DNA of 64,000 bases from Paenibacillus methanolicus (GCF_008124765.1 NZ_VNHS01000002.1:558001-622000), one strand, 5' to 3'. Shown: positions 54,116 to 63,421, numbered from the stretch's first letter. Numbers and translations are program-made. The notes: a model not told the origin generated them from the letters alone.

Positions 54116-54589
54116 TTAGTAATAGTACGGAAGCAGCGACAAACCCAGCAGCGCCGCGAGCGGGAATACTTGACGGTAGAAGCGGCGGCGAGGGAAATAC
54201 GGATAGGGATAAAGCGGCGGGTAACCGAAACCTGGCAGGAACGCGCGCGGGTCCATGCCGCCGCCGTGGATAACGGCGATACAAACGACTTCGTCGTCGA
54301 TGTGCTCGACGAAGCCGTCGCAGCAGAAGCCGTCTTTCGTGTGGACGAGCACGTAGCGGTGCATATGGCTTTTGCAGAAATGTTTGATTTCGGGCATTTC
54401 CATCGGCTTGGTCGGCGCGACCGGCGCAGGCTCTTGCACCGCCGGCAGCGTCATCATCGGCGGCATGACTTGCGGCATGACCGGCGGCATCATAGGCGCG
54501 GTCGGCGCTTTGGCGATCGGCGCCGTCGGCGTCTTGGTCATCGGCGCAGCGGGCGCTGCGGTTACAGGCGATGTAGCGTTGTTCTCCAT
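54116..54589 (-). CDS. Ala/Pro/Met-rich protein with Sm-like core, possibly spore coat
   Basis: 157 residues. N-terminal 65 are repeats of the type APTAPM/MPPVMP; the core HRYVLVHTKDGFCCDGFVEHIDDEVVCIAV has the two-strand pattern of small Sm-like domains found in Bacillus coat-related proteins (VTVHTTDG..GIVEHVDDE). It ends in aromatic PPLYPYPYFPRRRFYR and FPLAALLGLSLLPYYY, a common tail in such proteins. Cys pairs and His may crosslink or bind metal. GGGAGG is nine bases upstream of the ATG. Coat role is inference. Confidence 0.75.
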   Translation of the reverse strand: MENNATSPVTAAPAAPMTKTPTAPIAKAPTAPMMPPVMPQVMPPMMTLPAVQEPAPVAPTKPMEMPEIKHFCKSHMHRYVLVHTKDGFCCDGFVEHIDDEVVCIAVIHGGGMDPRAFLPGFGYPPLYPYPYFPRRRFYRQVFPLAALLGLSLLPYYY

Positions 54590-54977
54590 TCTGAACGGAC
54601 CTCCCAGGTCGATATCTTGGTGTGCGGCGAGTTGCTCACTGCAGTATGATATTCGCCCGTGGGCAATCGGCTACTGGTTCGGCAAAAAATAGGCGGGCTG
54701 AACCGCCGAGTAGAAAATCGGAACGACCGATGCGGCGCGTTTAAGTTTCCCGCTTGGCATGACGCAAATTATGTCGGGTAGGCTCGACCCTATTATTAAA
54801 CTTCATTCATCTCTATCGAAACGAAATGAGAAAATTCTCACGGAAATCTCATAAACGGCTCAGAATCGTTGGGAATCCTTGGTTTGCGCGCTCTATGTCA
54901 AAATCACCCATTTTTCGAGGGTGCTATACTATTGCCAACAAGACCAAAGATTAGCAGACGGAGGGACAACAAGAACG
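54590..54977. other. 388-base intergenic region with an orphan terminator and a -10 box
   Basis: No gene found. It holds a leftward hairpin with T-run (54684-54707, minus: GGCGG/CCGCC then TATTTTTT), 95 bases upstream of the coat-like gene, and no leftward gene that it could end. A plus-strand TATACT (54925-54930) is a likely -10 box for the NlpC/P60 gene, without a good -35. A c-di-AMP (ydaO) riboswitch, frequent before such genes, was looked for and not seen. Confidence 0.55.
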
Positions 54978-55457
54978 ATGCATAACACTCGGCGGCTTCG
55001 CAAATATGCAGTAACCGGATTGTGCGCGGCAGCGGGCTTCGTAGCGATGGCCTTCTGCGCTCCCGGGCAAGGACACGCGGCAACGGAAGAATCCTTGGAA
55101 CTCATCGACTTCGGCAAAGAATATATCGGAACTCCATATAAAATCGGCGGCAGCAGCACGGCATCCGCGTTCGACTGCTCCTCATTCACGCAATTCGTCT
55201 TCAAATCCGACGGCATCAAGCTCCCGCGCACCTCGACCGCCCAAGCCAAGGTCGGCACCAAGGTGGATAAAGGCAGCCTCAGCGTCGGCGACCTCGTCTT
55301 CTTCAAGACCAATGGCAGGAGCATCAGCCACGTCGGGATCTATGCCGGCAACAACCAGATGCTTCACAGCTCGAGCAGCAAAGGCGTCGTGCTGACAAGC
55401 ATGAATTCGTCCTATTGGAAGAATAGCTACGTCACGGCTCGACGCGTCAAGCTGTAG
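54978..55457 (+). CDS. Secreted NlpC/P60 cell-wall endopeptidase
   Basis: 159 residues from ATG 54978, GGAGGG 12 bases upstream. Signal peptide at about 1-34 ending GQGHA. NlpC/P60 domain with catalytic Cys in SAFDCSSFTQFVF, His in SHVGIYAG and third residue His in MLHSSSSKGV. Cleaves peptide stems (gamma-D-Glu bonds). No SH3 or LysM domain, so small stand-alone hydrolase. The hairpin repeat copy B lies in its 3' leader before the terminator. Confidence 0.94.
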   Translation: MHNTRRLRKYAVTGLCAAAGFVAMAFCAPGQGHAATEESLELIDFGKEYIGTPYKIGGSSTASAFDCSSFTQFVFKSDGIKLPRTSTAQAKVGTKVDKGSLSVGDLVFFKTNGRSISHVGIYAGNNQMLHSSSSKGVVLTSMNSSYWKNSYVTARRVKL

Positions 55458-55464
55458 ATAAGCA

Positions 55465-55558
55465 CCAAGGCGAAACGGCCGTCGCCGTCTTTTGCGGCGC
55501 AGCGCGTTTCGTTCCGGAGAAATAGAATATACGTGTAACTTATAACTTCTCATAGTTG
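55465..55558 (+). repeat. Interspersed hairpin repeat, copy B
   Basis: CAAGGCGAAACGG, then CGCC.. against GGCGCAGC, then CGTTTCGTTCCGGAGAAATA and an AT tail with TTATAA. Aligns along nearly its whole length with copy A at 25848-25951, differing mostly in the loop and tail. GAAACG (55472) pairs with CGTTTC (55505). Confidence 0.7.
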
Positions 55559-55565
55559 AACGAGA

Positions 55566-55610
55566 ACAGAGCGTCCCACTTCAAGCGAGGGACGCCCTGT
55601 TTGTTTTTAT
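55566..55610 (+). terminator. Terminator of the NlpC/P60 gene
   Basis: ACAGAGCGTCCC pairs with GGGACGCCCTGT (one mismatch), followed by TTGTTTTTATT. It also faces the end of the convergent alpha-xylosidase gene, whose stop lies in the T-run. Confidence 0.87.
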
Positions 55611-57934
55611 TCGGCTAACGAGATCACGATGCGCTGCGAACCTGCCGCGGCGTTGACAAGCAGCCCTTGCTCGCCCGCGGCCGTTTGGCCGCCTTCCACG
55701 CCGGATGCTTCGGAGATCCCGGCCAGACGCAAGTTCCAAGGCTTCAGCGCGCCCTCCGCCGTAACGACGATTCGGTTGCCGCTGCGCACGGCTTCGGCCG
55801 TATAGAGCAGCTCGCCGCCAAGCGTATAGACGGGCGCCTTCGCGCTGGCGCCGTCCGCGAGCTCGAACAGCTCGAACGTAATGCCGTCCGCGTAGTCATA
55901 ATCCGGTTTCTGGTCGTTCGCGCCGACGGCCAGCAGCGTGTTCGGGGCAACGAGCAGCGGCAGCGTCATGTAGCCGTGCTCCTCCGCATGCCATTTGCCG
56001 CCCTCGACCGTCTCTCCGGTCAAATAATTCGTCCATCGTCCTTCCGGCACGTAATATTGCACGCGTCCGTCCGGACGGAAGATCGGCGCCACGAGGAGGC
56101 GGTCGCCGAGCATGTACTGAAGATCGAGCGCATGCGTCGTCGGATCTTCCGGGAACTCGAGCACCATGGCCCGCATCATCGGCAATCCTTGCGTCGAGGC
56201 TTCCACCGCAGCTCCGAACAGATACGGCATCAGCGCGCTTTTCAGTTTCGTGAAGCGGCGCAGCACGTCGACCGCTTCCTCGTCGAAGAGCCAAGGCACC
56301 CGATACGATTCGTTGCCGTGAAGACGGCTGTGCGAGGACAGCAGGCCGAAAGCGACCCAGCGCTTGTAAATATCCGGCGGCGCCGTGCTCTCGAAGCCGC
56401 TGATGTCGTGGCTCCAGAAGCCGAAGCCGGACAATCCGAGCGACAGTCCGCCTCGGATCGTCTCCGCCATGGACGCATACGTCGCCGAACAGTCTCCGCC
56501 CCAATGAACAGGGAACTGCTGGCCGCCGGCCGTCGCCGAACGGGCGAACAACATCGCTTCGTTCTTGCCGAGCTTCTCCTCCAACACTTCGAAGACGGCT
56601 TTGTTATACAGCTGCGTGTAGTAGTTGTGCATCTTGGCCGGGTCGGAGCCGTCGAAGTAGACGACGTCCGTCGGAATCCGCTCGCCGAAATCGGTCTTGA
56701 AGCAGTCCACGCCCATGTCGACGAGACGGCGCAGGTGATCCTTGTACCACTCGACCGCGTCCGGATTCGTGAAGTCTACCAGCCCCATGCCGGCTTGCCA
56801 CAGGTCCCACTGCCAAACGTCCCCGGACGGCGTTTTGACGAGATACCCCTTCTCCATGCCTTCATCGAACAGCGGCGACTTCTGCGCAATGTAGGAATTG
56901 ATCCAGACGCAGATCTTCAGACCGCGGTCCTTCAGCCGTTTCAGCATTTGGACCGGCTCCGGGAATACCGCCGGATCCCATTCGAAGTCGCACCATTGGT
57001 ACTCTTTCATCCAGAAACAGTCGAAGTGGAAAACGTGCAGCGGCAGATCGCGGTCCGCCATCCCTTGGATGAAGCTGTTCACCGTCTCCTCGTCGTAGTC
57101 GGTCGTGAACGACGTCGTTAGCCACAAGCCGAACGACCATGCCGGAGGCAGCGCAGGCTTGCCGGTCAGCGCCGTATAGTTGCCCAGCACGTCCTTGAGC
57201 GTCTCGCCGCCGACGACGAAATACTCGAGCGATTCGCCCGGCACGCTAAACTGAACTTTGGAGACGTTCTCCGAGGCGATCTCGAACGAGACGCGTTCCG
57301 GATGATTGACGAAAATGCCGTAGCCTTCGCTCGACAGGTAGAACGGCACGTTCTTGTACGCCTGCTCGCTGGACGTGCCGCCGTCTTCGTTCCAAATATC
57401 GACAACTTGGCCGTTCTTCACGAATGGCGTGAATCGCTCGCCAAGGCCGTAAATGCGCTCGCTAACGCCGAGATCCAGCTGTTCCCGGAAGAACGCTTGC
57501 TTATCTTTCGTTTGAATATAGGCGGTGCGCTTATGACTCGATCCGGTCGCGTACTTGCCGTAGTTGGTGAAAGCCATGTTCCACGGACCTTGTTTGCTCA
57601 GCTTCAAGCTTAAGCCGCCGCTCGTGAGTGTCAACACATCTGCGTCGGTTGCGATGTCCGGCTTAAATCCCGCTTCGGGGAACAGCTCGAAATTCGGGCC
57701 GACCGCCTTCTTGCCCGCATGGTGCGTCCACCGTACGCGAATGACGTCCTTGCGCGGGGCGCTCAACTCCACCTGCAGCAGCGGCGCGTTGAGCGTATCG
57801 CCTTTGATCTGCACATTCCGGCATGCGGCATGAACCGTGACGCCGTCCGCACTCTCGCGGATATCCCGAATTTCGATCGGGTGATGCATCGTCGTGCCTT
57901 CTTTGACCATCCAATAACCGTCGGTAAATTTCAT
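55607..57934 (-). CDS. yicI: Alpha-xylosidase, GH31 (YicI type)
   Basis: 775 residues, close to E. coli YicI (772). Releases alpha-xylose from isoprimeverose or xyloglucan oligosaccharides. The nucleophile Asp is in CFKTDFGERIP (about residue 415) and the acid/base Asp in HWGGDCSATY (about 481); FWSHDISGFE and the N-terminal beta-sandwich are present. No signal peptide, so it acts on imported sugars. The divergent AraC gene is the likely regulator. No xyloside transporter is in view. Confidence 0.96.
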   Translation of the reverse strand: MKFTDGYWMVKEGTTMHHPIEIRDIRESADGVTVHAACRNVQIKGDTLNAPLLQVELSAPRKDVIRVRWTHHAGKKAVGPNFELFPEAGFKPDIATDADVLTLTSGGLSLKLSKQGPWNMAFTNYGKYATGSSHKRTAYIQTKDKQAFFREQLDLGVSERIYGLGERFTPFVKNGQVVDIWNEDGGTSSEQAYKNVPFYLSSEGYGIFVNHPERVSFEIASENVSKVQFSVPGESLEYFVVGGETLKDVLGNYTALTGKPALPPAWSFGLWLTTSFTTDYDEETVNSFIQGMADRDLPLHVFHFDCFWMKEYQWCDFEWDPAVFPEPVQMLKRLKDRGLKICVWINSYIAQKSPLFDEGMEKGYLVKTPSGDVWQWDLWQAGMGLVDFTNPDAVEWYKDHLRRLVDMGVDCFKTDFGERIPTDVVYFDGSDPAKMHNYYTQLYNKAVFEVLEEKLGKNEAMLFARSATAGGQQFPVHWGGDCSATYASMAETIRGGLSLGLSGFGFWSHDISGFESTAPPDIYKRWVAFGLLSSHSRLHGNESYRVPWLFDEEAVDVLRRFTKLKSALMPYLFGAAVEASTQGLPMMRAMVLEFPEDPTTHALDLQYMLGDRLLVAPIFRPDGRVQYYVPEGRWTNYLTGETVEGGKWHAEEHGYMTLPLLVAPNTLLAVGANDQKPDYDYADGITFELFELADGASAKAPVYTLGGELLYTAEAVRSGNRIVVTAEGALKPWNLRLAGISEASGVEGGQTAAGEQGLLVNAAAGSQRIVISLAE

Positions 57935-58051
57935 GTCGTATCCCTCCGCGTGTTTATACTATAATCATATTGACTTCGGTAAGCGTTATCTTTAAAAATT
58001 TTGCTTATTAATATAAGGATTTTGACATTATCTCATGGAAAGGAGACTGCA

Positions 58052-58954
58052 ATGGACCGAGCGACGCTAAAAGAATCCAGAATACACGGCCATGCGCTGT
58101 ATCCGCTCAGCATCTATCCGATCGATTGTCCGGCCGATCAGCCGCTGCTCGATTTGCATTGGCATGACGAGTTGGAGCTGCTTCTGGTCACGAGCGGCCA
58201 AGCGGTGTTCCGCGTGGATGTGACCGACTACGAGGTGAGTGCGGGCGAGGCGATCTTCGTCGCATCGGGCGACCTCCACTCCGGCTACGTCAAGGGCGAA
58301 GCGGCATGCGCCTTCGTCGCGGTCGTATTCCACCCCGATCTGCTCGGCGGCGGCACAATCGATCTAACCCAGGAGCAGTACATTCAACCGGTCGTGCGCA
58401 AGAAATGGGCCGTGCCGGTTCATCTGAAACGCGAAGACCCCCTCGCCGCGGACATACTGGACATGACGGAACAGTTAATCGAGCTCAATACGGACAGACC
58501 TCCGGTTTACGAACTGACGACCCGAGGGCTGCTGCTCATAATGATGGCCAAGCTATATCGGCTCGGTACTCCCGCCACCGGCGAACGAAGCCGTCCGCAT
58601 TCGGACGATTATCGGATCGAACGGCTCAAGACCGTGCTCCATTACATTCACGAACATTACGCCGAACCGGTTAAGCTGGGCGATCTCGCCGCACAGGTCG
58701 CGATGAGCGAAGCCTATTTCTGCCGGTTCTTCAAATCGATTACGGCGAAGAGCCCCCTTGAATATGTGAACCAATACCGAGTTCGGCAAGCCGCGGTTCT
58801 GCTGCGAGAGACCGACAAGAAGACGATGGAAATCGCGCTTGATGTAGGATTCAACAATTTGAGCTATTTTATCGGCGTGTTCAAACAGCATTTCGGCATG
58901 ACGCCGGCGGCGTACCGGAAGCGCCAGCAGGAACGCGAACCATCGACACCGTAA
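58052..58954 (+). CDS. AraC family transcriptional regulator
   Basis: 300 residues from ATG 58052, AAAGGAGA upstream. N-terminal cupin sensor (about 10-140) with LLDLHWHDELELLLVTSG and AGEAIFVASGDLHSG; C-terminal double helix-turn-helix (about 200-295) with LAAQVAMSEAYFCRFFKSITAKSPLEYVNQYRV and IALDVGFNNLSYFIGVFKQHFGMTP. Divergent from yicI across a 117-base AT-rich gap with an inverted TAAGC..GCTTA pair; likely controls yicI in response to xyloside sugars. Confidence 0.92.
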   Translation: MDRATLKESRIHGHALYPLSIYPIDCPADQPLLDLHWHDELELLLVTSGQAVFRVDVTDYEVSAGEAIFVASGDLHSGYVKGEAACAFVAVVFHPDLLGGGTIDLTQEQYIQPVVRKKWAVPVHLKREDPLAADILDMTEQLIELNTDRPPVYELTTRGLLLIMMAKLYRLGTPATGERSRPHSDDYRIERLKTVLHYIHEHYAEPVKLGDLAAQVAMSEAYFCRFFKSITAKSPLEYVNQYRVRQAAVLLRETDKKTMEIALDVGFNNLSYFIGVFKQHFGMTPAAYRKRQQEREPSTP

Positions 58955-58960
58955 CCAACC

Positions 58961-59018
58961 AAAAACGACCCGCAACCGGTTCGCTTGATGATCTCAAGCG
59001 GCCCGGTTGCGGGTCGTT
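58961..59018 (-). terminator. Very strong terminator between AraC gene and the next leftward gene
   Basis: On the minus strand AACGACCCGCAACCGG pairs perfectly with CCGGTTGCGGGTCGTT, with an inner CGCTTGA/TCAAGCG stem, then TTTTT. The A-run side means it acts on the minus strand (gene at 59039); the hairpin may also stop the AraC transcript. Confidence 0.92.
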
Positions 59019-59038
59019 CGCGTTCGTTCGCATGCCCG

Positions 59039-59659
59039 TTAGGGCTCAAGTTCGAGTCGTTCCGGCTCGTTCATGATGGCGATCAGCGCTGCGGCGATCT
59101 CGATCCATCGCTTGTCCGCTTGCGCCGTAAGCGCTTCGTCGCGCTTCGGGACTTCGCCGTCGTAGATGAGATCGGAGGCCGTCTCTTGAAGCTTGGCATA
59201 AACGCCGCCGAGCATCGTAAGGTAGTCGCGCTCGCCGCGCGTCAACTCGCCCTCATGATTACCGGCCTGCTCCAGCCCCAGCTCTACGCCGGCCAGAAAG
59301 TCCTTCGGCGAACGCGCGCCGTCTTGTAGCGGCTTGTCGCCCGATGCTTCCGCCTCGGCGAAGAAATACTCGACTTCCGGCCGATCGTCGAACGCGTCGG
59401 CCAACCGGCTCTTCGCTTCAAGCCGGCTCGCGATGTCTGCGCTGTTCGTCAGCAGCTCGATCGTATGCAGCACGTCCGCGATATGCTGCTTCGTTTGGTA
59501 TCCCGCGTTCATGATCGCTTCGCCCCGTTCCGCGCGCTCGTCCTGCGTATGAACGATCGTCCGCGTATACAGAATGACGTTGCCGGTCAAGCTGACGACG
59601 AGCAGCAGCAGCAGGACGGGCACGAAATAGGAACGCTTCGGGGAATTGGCTTCGGTCAC
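59039..59659 (-). CDS. Membrane-anchored protein of unknown function
   Basis: 206 residues from GTG 59659, GTGGAGG nine bases upstream (the ORF's first GTG is inside that site). One helix (about 13-35) then an extracytoplasmic all-helical domain rich in Glu/Ala/Arg (ADVLHTIELLTNSADIASRLEAKSRLADAF). No signal cleavage or catalytic motif. Family not recognised. Lies between the inverted-repeat element and the AraC gene. Confidence 0.78.
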   Translation of the reverse strand: MTEANSPKRSYFVPVLLLLLVVSLTGNVILYTRTIVHTQDERAERGEAIMNAGYQTKQHIADVLHTIELLTNSADIASRLEAKSRLADAFDDRPEVEYFFAEAEASGDKPLQDGARSPKDFLAGVELGLEQAGNHEGELTRGERDYLTMLGGVYAKLQETASDLIYDGEVPKRDEALTAQADKRWIEIAAALIAIMNEPERLELEP

Positions 59660-59968
59660 GATGTATACCTCCACAGTCTCATGGCCGCCGCGGCGGGTTA
59701 CTTAAAAGTACGAGTTCAAAAAGTCGACTTGCACCGAGAAGGTTGCGTGAAGGCGAAGAAGGAGGAACAAAGTTTAGTCAAACCTAAATGAGCACCGGAC
59801 TTTAAGCAACCCACACGCAAGATTCGATGCCAAGATACCTCATGATCTGCTTCGCGATCAAATATCGACTTATTGAACAACCTCTGGGGGCCTGACGCGA
59901 CGGCGGTTCTCCTGTTTACGTTACCTTGTTCGCCCTCAAGATGCAACGGGATGGGTGTGAACAATCGG
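59660..59968. other. 309-base gap dominated by a repeat-bounded element
   Basis: No gene seen. Positions 59714-59878 form the element described next. 59879-59968 holds no clear T-run terminator for sbcC. Short ORFs here have no ribosome site. Confidence 0.6.
59714..59878. mobile_element. Possible MITE-like element with terminal inverted repeats
   Basis: GTTCAAAAAGTCGA at the left end (59714-59727) is matched by the reverse complement TCGACTTATTGAAC at the right (59865-59878), 13 of 14 positions. The 165-bp interior has no ORF of note but contains AAGGCGAAGAAGGAGG. Size and symmetric ends suggest a non-autonomous element; no flanking target duplication was evident and no second copy is in the window. 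Confidence 0.45.
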
Positions 59969-62900
59969 TTACATCGTCTCGAGCGCGACCGTGCTTCCGC
60001 GGCCTGACGGCTCCGCGGCCGTGACGATGAGTCTTCTAGGCAGTCGCGCGCGCAGCTCCGGCACGTGAGAAATCACGCCGACCGCCAACCGGTCGTTATG
60101 CAGCTTCTCCAGCGCCGTGATCACCGTATCGAGCAGCTCGGGATCGAGCGTGCCGAACCCTTCGTCCAGGAAGAAAAACTGAAGCGGATATTTGCCGCGC
60201 AGCTGAATCTGTCCGGACAGGGCGAGCGCGAGCGCAAGGGAGGCCAAGAACGTCTCGCCGCCGGATAATGTCGACACCGGACGCCGGATGCCGCCGTTCG
60301 CGTCGTCGCGAATGACGAAGCCGCCGCCGGAATCCACCTCCAGCGCGTAGCGCCGCTTCGTCAAATAACCTAACCGTTCGGAAGCTGCGCGGCATACTTG
60401 AACGAGCTGCTCCTCCGCGACGTATTCGACGAAGGCGTTGCCGCGGAAGACGGATTGCAGCGACTTCAACCGGACGCATAGCGCCTCCATGGACGCCCGC
60501 TTCGCTTCGAGCTTCAGCCAGCGTTCCTGCTTCTGCCGCAGCTCTTCGAGGTCGCGTTCCGCCTTCGCAAGCGCGGCCAAGGCGCTCTCGCCCGCGCCGC
60601 GCGCAGAATGCAGAGCACCCACGCACGCCTCCCATTCCTCGTCCGTGACGGATCGGCCGTCCAACTGGCCGCGCAGCATCGATATGACAGCCGCAAGCTC
60701 TCGCTCCGCCTCGCGGTACTCGGCGATTTGGGCGGCCATCCGCTCCTGCTGGCCGAGCAGCGGCCGAAGATGACGCGCTTCGTCGGCCGTGCCGAACGGG
60801 GAGCGCGAGAGCGTCTCCTGCCAAGCGCGTCGGCATTCCTCCGCGCGCTGCGCGAGGGATTTCTCGGACTCGAATGCGGCGATGCGAGCTTCGGATGATT
60901 CCCTATGCCGCTCCTGCCCGCGTTCATTAGCGGCCTTAGCGTCTTTCAAACGCGCGCGAATCTCGCTCAGCTCTCGTTCGGCCGCAGCTACGAGCACCGC
61001 TACAGGTTCGCCGTCCGTGCAGGCTAAGAGCTGCTCCATGCGCTGCGCCAGCTGGGCGCGCAAGCTGTCCAGCTTCGTTTCTAGCTGCGCGGCGGCCAGC
61101 CGCAATTCTTGTTCGGCCCGAAGCTGCGCTTCTTTGGCCGCCGTTTTCTCTTCGATGAAACCGACGCTTTTCTCTAACTTCGCGCGGATCTCTTCCGCGG
61201 CGCGTTCACGCTCGTCGAAGAGGCCTAGCTGGCGATGCGCCGCCGCAACATCCAGCTCGTGCCCGAACCGGTCAAACCATTCGGCACGTTCTCTTCCGTA
61301 TGCGGCCGCAAGGTCGGCTTCCTTCGCGATCAGCCTCGCTTCGACCGCTTGCTGCGCCGACAGCTCGCTCGCCGCCGATTCGCGCGCCCGTTCCGCGCTT
61401 GCAAGCGCGGAACGAAACGCTTCGCTTCCTTGCTCGGCCGTCGCGAAGGCTTGATCCAACGCCGTCAACCGCTCGGCGGCGGCGGCCATTTCGGCCTTCG
61501 TCGCCTCCACCGATAACTCTGCGGCGAGATTCGACGCCGCCGCCGCTTCGTTCATCCACGAGAAGTACGATTCTGCGGCGTTATCGATCCCGCGTTCAGC
61601 CGCTTGATTAGCCGGCATGGATTCCCGAAGCCGTTCGAAGACGCGCTCGGCTTTGGCCAGCTCACCCGAAGACCGAATCACGAGCGATTGGCCTTGCTTC
61701 GCCGCCGCTTCCCACGCGGCTAGTTCCGATTCCGCGCCGGCAGCCTGTCCGCCTGCGGCGAGCGCATCGTGCTTCGCGGGATGCGAACAAGATCCACAGA
61801 CCGGACACGCGTCGCCTTCGCGCAGCCCTTCTGCCAGCCGCGCGGCAAGTTCGTTGCGCTGCTGGCGCCAATATGCCGCACGCGCAGCCTCCATGCGGCC
61901 CGGCAGCAGGTCGCTAAACGTCTGCAGGCTGCCCGCAAGCGTCCTGTAACCGTTGACGACAGGAGCCAGCCGACGTAAGGCTTCCGCGATCGCATCCGCG
62001 TTCGATTCCGCCGCCGTCTCCGCGCGCGCCAGCGTCTCTCGCGCATGACGGACCGCTTCGGCCCCTTTCTTCGCTTCGGCGGACGCCGCTTCCGCTTGCG
62101 CGCGGACGCTCTCGGCCTGAACGAGCATCTTCTGCATCGCGCCGCGGCGCTCGCGCTCGTCCTTGCCAAGCTCGACCGACTTGAGCTCGGCTTTCAGTTC
62201 GTTCTGCCGATTGACCGCGCGTATGAGCAGTTCTTCCGCTTTGGCCGCTTGCTCGGCGCTCTCCCGCCGCTGCCTCTGAGCGTCCTCCAGCCGACGCTCG
62301 CCGTTCTCGGCCTCGGTTCTGATCGCGCCTGCTTCCGCTTCCGTCTTGCGTGCTGCTGCCAACTCCGCCAAGCGATGCGCCAGCCGCGGCTCCGCTTCGG
62401 CAGCGGCCGCTTCCGCTTCCGCCGCTGTCTTGGCCGCGGCGGCTGCCGCGGAAAGCTGGGATTGGTAACGCGCTTCGGCCGCCTTCAAGCGCTCGCTTGC
62501 CGCGGCGTGCGCAATCTCGGCCGACTCCAGCGCGTCTAATACCGGCAGCAGCCGCTCCGCCGAGGCGAGACGCGCCAGCTCTCCTTCCAGCGCCGCGACC
62601 TGCGGAGCCTGGACGAGCAGATTCGTGTGCAGCTGCTCTTTCGCCCGCAGCGCTTCCTGCCGCTCGCGAACGTGAAGCTGCTCCGCATGATGGCGCTCCG
62701 CGGCGGTTAGTTCGGCCCGGGCGTTCGCCGAAGCGGCGGAGGCTAGCAGATGGCGCTCTTCGGCCGCCTTGACGGCCGCCTCGGAGGCGTCGCCCAAGCC
62801 AAGCTGCTCCGCGGCCGCTTCGTTCAGCGCGGCTTCGGCCGTTTTCATCCGCTGGTTCAGCTTGAGCGCGAGCCCGTCGCCGAATCGTTCCAGCCGGAAT

Positions 62901-63421
62901 ATCCGCTGCAGCATCTGGCGCCGGTCCTTGCCCGTCAATGACAAAAACTCGGCGAACTTGCCTTGAGGCAGCACGACCGCGCGGGTGAAATCCTGCATGC
63001 TTAGACCGATGCGCGATTCGACCATGCGGGTGACGTCCGCCAACTTATCGGCATGGACGATCTCGCCGTCCTCGGTCAGCTCGACGAATCGGCTCAGCGT
63101 ATTGCTGACCGAAACGTCGCCGCCGCGCTTGAACTGCCGTTCCACCCGGTAGCGGCGAAGCTCGCCGCCGCCGGACAGCTCGAACGTAAAGGCGACGGAC
63201 AGCTGCTTCTCCGCCTGGTTCATAATGCCTTGCGTGCCGTTCGCCGCACGCTCGACCTTGCCGTACAAGGCGAGCGTCATCGCATCGAGGATGCTCGATT
63301 TGCCGCTTCCGGTCGAGCCGAAAATACCGAACACGCCCGCTTCGCACAACCTTGCGAAATCAACTTCCTGCATTTCGCGGTAGCTCTGCAATCCGCTTAA
63401 ACGAAGCAAAATCGGTTTCAT
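59969..63421 (-). CDS. sbcC: Exonuclease SbcC, Rad50-like SMC ATPase
   Basis: 1150 residues. With SbcD it opens hairpins and processes DNA ends. Walker A GIFGSTGSGKSSILD near residue 35-48, two very long coiled coils, zinc hook CPVCGSC near residue 538-544, signature VSTLSGGETFLASLALALALSG near 1050 and Walker B LQFFFLDEGFGTLDPELL near 1083. Ala/Glu/Arg content is very high, which produces many open frames in other phases. Overlaps sbcD by 4 nt. Confidence 0.97.
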   Translation of the reverse strand: MKPILLRLSGLQSYREMQEVDFARLCEAGVFGIFGSTGSGKSSILDAMTLALYGKVERAANGTQGIMNQAEKQLSVAFTFELSGGGELRRYRVERQFKRGGDVSVSNTLSRFVELTEDGEIVHADKLADVTRMVESRIGLSMQDFTRAVVLPQGKFAEFLSLTGKDRRQMLQRIFRLERFGDGLALKLNQRMKTAEAALNEAAAEQLGLGDASEAAVKAAEERHLLASAASANARAELTAAERHHAEQLHVRERQEALRAKEQLHTNLLVQAPQVAALEGELARLASAERLLPVLDALESAEIAHAAASERLKAAEARYQSQLSAAAAAAKTAAEAEAAAAEAEPRLAHRLAELAAARKTEAEAGAIRTEAENGERRLEDAQRQRRESAEQAAKAEELLIRAVNRQNELKAELKSVELGKDERERRGAMQKMLVQAESVRAQAEAASAEAKKGAEAVRHARETLARAETAAESNADAIAEALRRLAPVVNGYRTLAGSLQTFSDLLPGRMEAARAAYWRQQRNELAARLAEGLREGDACPVCGSCSHPAKHDALAAGGQAAGAESELAAWEAAAKQGQSLVIRSSGELAKAERVFERLRESMPANQAAERGIDNAAESYFSWMNEAAAASNLAAELSVEATKAEMAAAAERLTALDQAFATAEQGSEAFRSALASAERARESAASELSAQQAVEARLIAKEADLAAAYGRERAEWFDRFGHELDVAAAHRQLGLFDERERAAEEIRAKLEKSVGFIEEKTAAKEAQLRAEQELRLAAAQLETKLDSLRAQLAQRMEQLLACTDGEPVAVLVAAAERELSEIRARLKDAKAANERGQERHRESSEARIAAFESEKSLAQRAEECRRAWQETLSRSPFGTADEARHLRPLLGQQERMAAQIAEYREAERELAAVISMLRGQLDGRSVTDEEWEACVGALHSARGAGESALAALAKAERDLEELRQKQERWLKLEAKRASMEALCVRLKSLQSVFRGNAFVEYVAEEQLVQVCRAASERLGYLTKRRYALEVDSGGGFVIRDDANGGIRRPVSTLSGGETFLASLALALALSGQIQLRGKYPLQFFFLDEGFGTLDPELLDTVITALEKLHNDRLAVGVISHVPELRARLPRRLIVTAAEPSGRGSTVALETM

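Noticed and set aside
54700..54970. Possible ydaO (c-di-AMP) riboswitch before the NlpC/P60 gene
   Set aside because: No conserved motif of that class was seen and no rightward terminator lies in the leader.
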